NCBI GenBank assembly: GCA_934343915.1
Contig: CAKRIL010000037.1
Span: 1-26,073, forward strand
Direction: 5' to 3'
DNA length: 26,073 nt
Origin: an uncultured Lachnospiraceae bacterium
GTDB lineage: Bacteria > Bacillota > Clostridia > Lachnospirales > Lachnospiraceae
Shown here: in pieces, positions 22,445 to 26,073 of the stretch
How the letters are laid out: each line of letters starts with the position of its first letter
How positions within the stretch are numbered: the first letter of the stretch is position 1
Notes under the pieces: model-generated
What the model was told of the DNA's origin: nothing
Database searches by the model: none
Seen by the model: the letters and a program-made list of their open reading frames with translations, nothing else
Position numbers and translations under genes: made by a program

Positions 22445-23879
22445 GATAGCGGGCAGGGCTTTTCTCATTGTCCCGGCGGTGTTCCTTACCGGGGCAATAT
22501 ATTTTCTGACGGCATTTGGTGAGTGGGGGCAGGTTGGTTTTAACAGAAGCTATGATTATTGGTATTGTCTGCCGGTGGGGCTCGTGTTTTTGTTTCTTTT
22601 CGTTCTAAGCTTCACGCTTGTGGGCAGCCTTTTTAAACATGCTAAAAGCAGTATGATGATGGAATTCAGAGCCCTGATTACGGCGCTGTCACTGATGGCG
22701 GTCATGCTGTGGATATATATTTATTACAACAGTGTCGGAGGATTTTATCATATTGATTTTTTCAATATAAATATAGAATTAAGTCTTAAAAGAAGATTTG
22801 CGGTGTACATGCTGTGGCTTCTGTGCCTGCCGGCGGTCTATGTCCTGCTTTTCATGCTGCAGGGATTTGCCGCACAGATACGCGAAGGTGTACTGTTAAA
22901 GAGCAGCCTTGTCTATAGGATTGCGTATAGGCGCGGCAGGACAGAGAACATGAGAAGCATGGCGTGGCTATATATGCTTATCGCCTTTGAGTGTATGTTG
23001 TCGCTGGCACCGATGTTCCTTGGAATGGGGATAGGGCTTATATATATGATAGATTACAAGCTTGCGCCGCTTATGATATGCCTGCTTGTGCTGTTTTGCT
23101 TCGCCGCCTTTATGACGGCGTATTATCTGCTGATTAACGGAAAACAGTCGATGGTAAGAAATGCCGACAATGCGATGAGGGAGGCTGTCGAGCGGGCGGT
23201 TGTGAGCGAGAAGCTCAAAGTGGAGCTCATCACAAATGTGTCGCATGACCTCAGAACTCCGATGACTTCGATAGTGGGCTATGGCGAGATGCTTGAGGGC
23301 ATGGAGCTTTCGGATGAGGCGGATGAGTGCGTAAGGAAGTTAAACCATAAATCGCGGTATCTTTTGTCGATGCTTGAGGATGTATTTGATATGTCAAAGA
23401 CGGCGACCGGGAACGCGGCACTCAATATGGAGGAGCTTGACCTTGTGATGCTCTTAAACCAGACCATAGCTGAGTGCGATGACAGGCTTGGAAAGTCGGG
23501 AAGAAAATTATGTATGGATATCGACAGTGACAGTGTGCTTGTGAGGACGGATGGGAGCAGGATGCACAGGGTATTTTCCAATCTTCTTGACAACGCGGTT
23601 AAATACTCGCTTGACGGGACCAGAATATTTGTCACGCTGAAAACGTATGATGACAGGGTAAGCGTGGAAATTATGAACACTTCGTCCTACGAGATGAATT
23701 TTACACCGGAGAGGATAACCCAGCGGTTCGTGCGCGGGGACAGTGAGCGCACAGGCGAGGGAAGCGGAATAGGGCTTGCCATCGCAAAGACGTATACGGA
23801 AGGTGTGGGTGGCAGCTTTGACATAAAGCTGAAGGGCGATTCCTTCAGTGCGGTTGTGACCCTCCCGCTAGAGAGTTAG
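22419..23879 (+). CDS. Sensor histidine kinase with multi-pass membrane domain
   Basis: Up to 486 residues. Six hydrophobic segments (near 14-33, 46-72, 84-104, 126-150, 184-212 and 217-241) form the sensor part, with no obvious extracellular domain. The cytoplasmic kinase has the phosphorylated His276 in NVSHDLRTPMTSI, the N box FSNLLDNAVKYS and the G box GEGSGIGLAIAKTY. No ATG exists near the 5' end; TTG at 22419 or 22431 is the likely start, both overlapping the regulator gene by 14-26 bases, so numbering depends on that choice. The overlap suggests coupled translation. The stimulus is unknown; intramembrane sensing fits the layout. Confidence 0.9.
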   Translation: MAISLRENKIAGRAFLIVPAVFLTGAIYFLTAFGEWGQVGFNRSYDYWYCLPVGLVFLFLFVLSFTLVGSLFKHAKSSMMMEFRALITALSLMAVMLWIYIYYNSVGGFYHIDFFNINIELSLKRRFAVYMLWLLCLPAVYVLLFMLQGFAAQIREGVLLKSSLVYRIAYRRGRTENMRSMAWLYMLIAFECMLSLAPMFLGMGIGLIYMIDYKLAPLMICLLVLFCFAAFMTAYYLLINGKQSMVRNADNAMREAVERAVVSEKLKVELITNVSHDLRTPMTSIVGYGEMLEGMELSDEADECVRKLNHKSRYLLSMLEDVFDMSKTATGNAALNMEELDLVMLLNQTIAECDDRLGKSGRKLCMDIDSDSVLVRTDGSRMHRVFSNLLDNAVKYSLDGTRIFVTLKTYDDRVSVEIMNTSSYEMNFTPERITQRFVRGDSERTGEGSGIGLAIAKTYTEGVGGSFDIKLKGDSFSAVVTLPLES

Positions 23880-23938
23880 GGCAGATTGACAATTGAAAGA
23901 AAACTGAAAGATTTTCTAATAATTTATGAAAGTATTGT

Positions 23939-23993
23939 AATTTACCATGATATCAACTTAAATTCAGGGGGAAGATATTATGGTAAATTTTTT
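23939..23993 (+). promoter_or_regulatory. Hairpin over the yfhO start codon, followed by six T
   Basis: AATTTACCATGATATC (23939-23954) can pair over 16 bases with GATATTATGGTAAATT (23974-23989), with a single G-T pair. The 19-base loop carries the ribosome binding site AGGGGGAA. The ATG of the next gene (23980-23982) lies in the paired 3' strand, and TTTTTT (23988-23993) follows. The structure could block translation starts, act as a terminator or attenuator, or, as DNA, be a palindromic operator. Confidence 0.7.
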
Positions 23994-26025
23994 ATTCTCA
24001 TTTTTACTGCCTTTTCTGGTGGTCATAGCCGGGCTTGCGTTGAGAGGAGCGATGCCGTTCGGCAATGGCAGTCTTTTGGCGATAGATGCGTGGGGACAGT
24101 ATTATCCCATGCTGTATGCGATGAAGGAGGCAATAAAGAGCGGGGAGCTGTTCTGGTCATACAAAGGACTGCTGGGTTTTAATCTGTGGGCGCAGAATGC
24201 GTATTACACCAACAGCGTATTGTGGCTGCCGCTATATCTGCTTCCGGACAAGCTGATGATTGCCGGTATAAATATATTAGCTGCAATCAGAATAGGGCTT
24301 GCAGGGCTCACCTGTTCAATATATCTGTCAGGATGTACCGCTAAAAAGAAACCGCGCGGCGTGGATATGAAGCTGCCGGTGTTCTCAGCAGCCTACGCGC
24401 TGTCGGCGTACACGCTGGCTTTCATCAACCAGTTTATGTGGATGGACGCGGTGATATGTCTGCCGCTTGTCATAAAGGGGATTGATAACATACGCTCAAA
24501 AATGGGCGGAATACTCTATATTGCCGCGCTCTCATACACAATCATATCCAATTTTTACATCGGCTATATGGTATGTCTGTTTTCCGTGGTGTACTTTGCC
24601 GGCTGCGTCATCGGTGAGAGAATGTCATCTGGACAATTGTTGGGAAAAATGTGGAGATTCCTGCTCTATTCGCTGATTGCCGGGGCGGTGAGTGCTGTGT
24701 ACACATTGCCGGCTTACTATGCCATAACGAATACGGCTGCTTCGGGTGCTGGCTTTGGCGGCAAGATAGAGTTCTACCATCCGATGACGGAGGTGCTTGC
24801 GGGCTTTCTGCCGTTTCGCGAGATTTCCCTTGTGTATGGCGTTCCGAACATATACTGCGGAGCTGTGTGTATTGCGTTGTACATAGTATCTTTTTCTATA
24901 CAGAAAAATATAAGAAAAAGAATCTGCATTATTTCAGGCTGCATTTTCTTCTATTTGTCACTCAACTGTAATATCTTTGATTATGTGTGGCACGGCTTTC
25001 ACTATCCAAACCAGCTACCGGGAAGATGGAGCTTCTGCCTGATCTTTCTTATTGTCAAGCAGGCGTATGTCTGCTGTGGTGAGCTTGAAAAATTGCGCGG
25101 GGAAAAGAATGGGGCGCGGGCTGTGAAAAAGCAGCAAAAGCCCGCGTGTGCCGGACATCGCCTGTGCAGCCGATTTTCGCTGCGTGGTGTTATCGTGCTG
25201 CTTCTTTTTGTCGAGGTGACCGCCAATGCGGTATATACTTTTTACAGCCAGATACGCATGGTCGATGGCAATGAGTATTATCAGACAATGGAGAAATATG
25301 AGAAGGTGGCTGGGGATATCAAAGCGGAGGATGGCTCAGCATTTTACAGGACGGAGCTTGAGACGCCGTGGAATTTCAATCCGGGACAGCTATGCAGTTA
25401 CAATGGGATATCCTACTATTCGTCAACGATGAGCAAGACGGCTTACGATTTTTTCGTGAATATGGGAATGTCCGTCTACGCGAAAAATCTCAGCACGCGG
25501 TACGATAAGAGCTATGCCGCGGATGCTTTTCTTGGAGTTAAATACAGGATAAATAATGACAAAGAGGAAGCGGATTATACGAAAAACGAGGCGGCTCTTC
25601 CGGTTGGCTACAGCATAAAAGCGGAGAGCTGTGAGGAATTTGTAAAGCTTTTAAACGATAAGAGCGCAGACTACGGAACTGTCAAGAACTTTATAGATGA
25701 GAATGTGCTTGGAAAAATGTACGATATATCGGTTGGGAACTGCTGGCATGGTCTTGCAGGCAAAAATGAGTATATATCGGGGAATATAATTACAAGGAGC
25801 GGCATACTTGTCATATCACTGCCATATAATGAGGGCTGGAGCATATATATTGATGGTGTAAAGCAGAGGACGGAAAGCCTAGCCGGATATATGCTTATGA
25901 CAAATATAGAAAACGGGAACCACCTTATCGAAATGAAGCACAGGACAAAGGGGCTTGGAGTCGGGGCGTTCATAAGTATTCTGACAATTTTGGGAGCGGT
26001 TATATATTACCGAAGGAGAAATTGA
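23980..26025 (+). CDS. YfhO family membrane protein
   Basis: 681 residues. A hydrophobic N-terminal two-thirds has about 10 or more membrane helices. The family-typical N-terminal region has AIDAWGQYYPMLYAMKE near residues 32-48 and FWSYKGLLGFNLWAQNAYY soon after. A polar domain from about 430 to 640 includes an LPYNEGWSIYIDG motif, and the protein ends with a last membrane helix and RRRN. YfhO proteins are linked to glycosylation of cell wall polymers such as lipoteichoic acid in Bacillus; members are often about 850 residues, so this one is short but ends normally. The start ATG follows GGGGGAAG and lies in a long hairpin. Only 48 bases follow the stop, with no feature seen. Confidence 0.9.
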   Translation: MVNFLFSFLLPFLVVIAGLALRGAMPFGNGSLLAIDAWGQYYPMLYAMKEAIKSGELFWSYKGLLGFNLWAQNAYYTNSVLWLPLYLLPDKLMIAGINILAAIRIGLAGLTCSIYLSGCTAKKKPRGVDMKLPVFSAAYALSAYTLAFINQFMWMDAVICLPLVIKGIDNIRSKMGGILYIAALSYTIISNFYIGYMVCLFSVVYFAGCVIGERMSSGQLLGKMWRFLLYSLIAGAVSAVYTLPAYYAITNTAASGAGFGGKIEFYHPMTEVLAGFLPFREISLVYGVPNIYCGAVCIALYIVSFSIQKNIRKRICIISGCIFFYLSLNCNIFDYVWHGFHYPNQLPGRWSFCLIFLIVKQAYVCCGELEKLRGEKNGARAVKKQQKPACAGHRLCSRFSLRGVIVLLLFVEVTANAVYTFYSQIRMVDGNEYYQTMEKYEKVAGDIKAEDGSAFYRTELETPWNFNPGQLCSYNGISYYSSTMSKTAYDFFVNMGMSVYAKNLSTRYDKSYAADAFLGVKYRINNDKEEADYTKNEAALPVGYSIKAESCEEFVKLLNDKSADYGTVKNFIDENVLGKMYDISVGNCWHGLAGKNEYISGNIITRSGILVISLPYNEGWSIYIDGVKQRTESLAGYMLMTNIENGNHLIEMKHRTKGLGVGAFISILTILGAVIYYRRRN

Positions 26026-26073
26026 TTTAGTGTAATTTCATAAGATTCAGATGCCAAAACATGTTATATAAAC

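Noticed and set aside
23886..24182. A 98-residue open frame ahead of and overlapping yfhO.
   Set aside because: It starts with TTG of a TTGACA sequence, has no ribosome binding site, and most of it overlaps the well supported YfhO frame.
1..26073. CRISPR arrays, insertion sequences, prophage, toxin-antitoxin or restriction genes.
   Set aside because: None was seen: no regularly spaced repeats, no transposase or integrase motifs, and no recognisable defence proteins on either strand.

Overview
The window reads as an uninterrupted stretch of chromosome from a Gram-positive anaerobe of class Clostridia, most like Lachnospiraceae. The signs are a cysteine T-box before cysE-cysS, the Firmicute gene order cysE-cysS-mrnC-rlmB-sigH, the NAD-linked class 1B dihydroorotate dehydrogenase pair PyrK/PyrD, strong AGGAGG-type ribosome binding sites and moderate GC content. 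The family-level assignment is inference; I do not assign genus or species. Every gene I can support, including all three tRNAs, lies on the + strand. I see no transposase, integrase, phage gene, CRISPR array or rRNA.

Layout. 1-206: tRNA-Val(UAC) and tRNA-Met(CAU), then a strong intrinsic terminator. 334-1926: a cytoplasmic SGNH-type sialate O-acetylesterase-like protein. 2001-2573: IspF with an unusual cysteine-rich tail. 2581-6985: a consensus promoter and a Cys-specific T-box leader, then cysE, cysS, mrnC, a 164-bp imperfect palindrome, rlmB and a SigH-type sigma factor. 6990-7169: tRNA-Thr(GGU) as its own unit with a near-perfect promoter and a terminator. 7228-8880: a SulP-family anion transporter with a STAS domain. 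8894-8987: a consensus promoter surrounded by GCGTA/TACGC repeats and ended about 60 nt later by a strong terminator. 9030-12488: a GntR (YtrA-type) regulator, an ABC ATPase and a large permease, translationally coupled.

12611-21634 is a nucleotide biosynthesis region. It opens with a zinc-ribbon protein resembling YvyF and a Nudix-fold protein whose catalytic box is degraded. Then come pyrF, pyrK, pyrD, a CvpA-family membrane protein, pyrE (own promoter), two small membrane proteins, and purE, purM, purN, purD. The region covers the last steps of UMP synthesis (dihydroorotate to orotate to OMP to UMP) and four steps of IMP synthesis. The carA/carB/pyrB/pyrC and purF/L/C/B/H/K steps are not in the window.

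21743-26025: an OmpR-type response regulator and an overlapping multi-pass histidine kinase, then a YfhO-family membrane protein. The YfhO start codon lies inside a 16-bp hairpin that exposes the Shine-Dalgarno sequence in its loop and is followed by six T residues.

Most genes are ordinary housekeeping functions. The parts that known families explain least are the palindrome between mrnC and rlmB, the hairpin over the yfhO start, the promoter-operator-terminator block before the GntR operon, the zinc-ribbon/degenerate-Nudix pair ahead of pyrF, and the cysteine tail of IspF. I did not find a clear, self-contained new multi-gene system.
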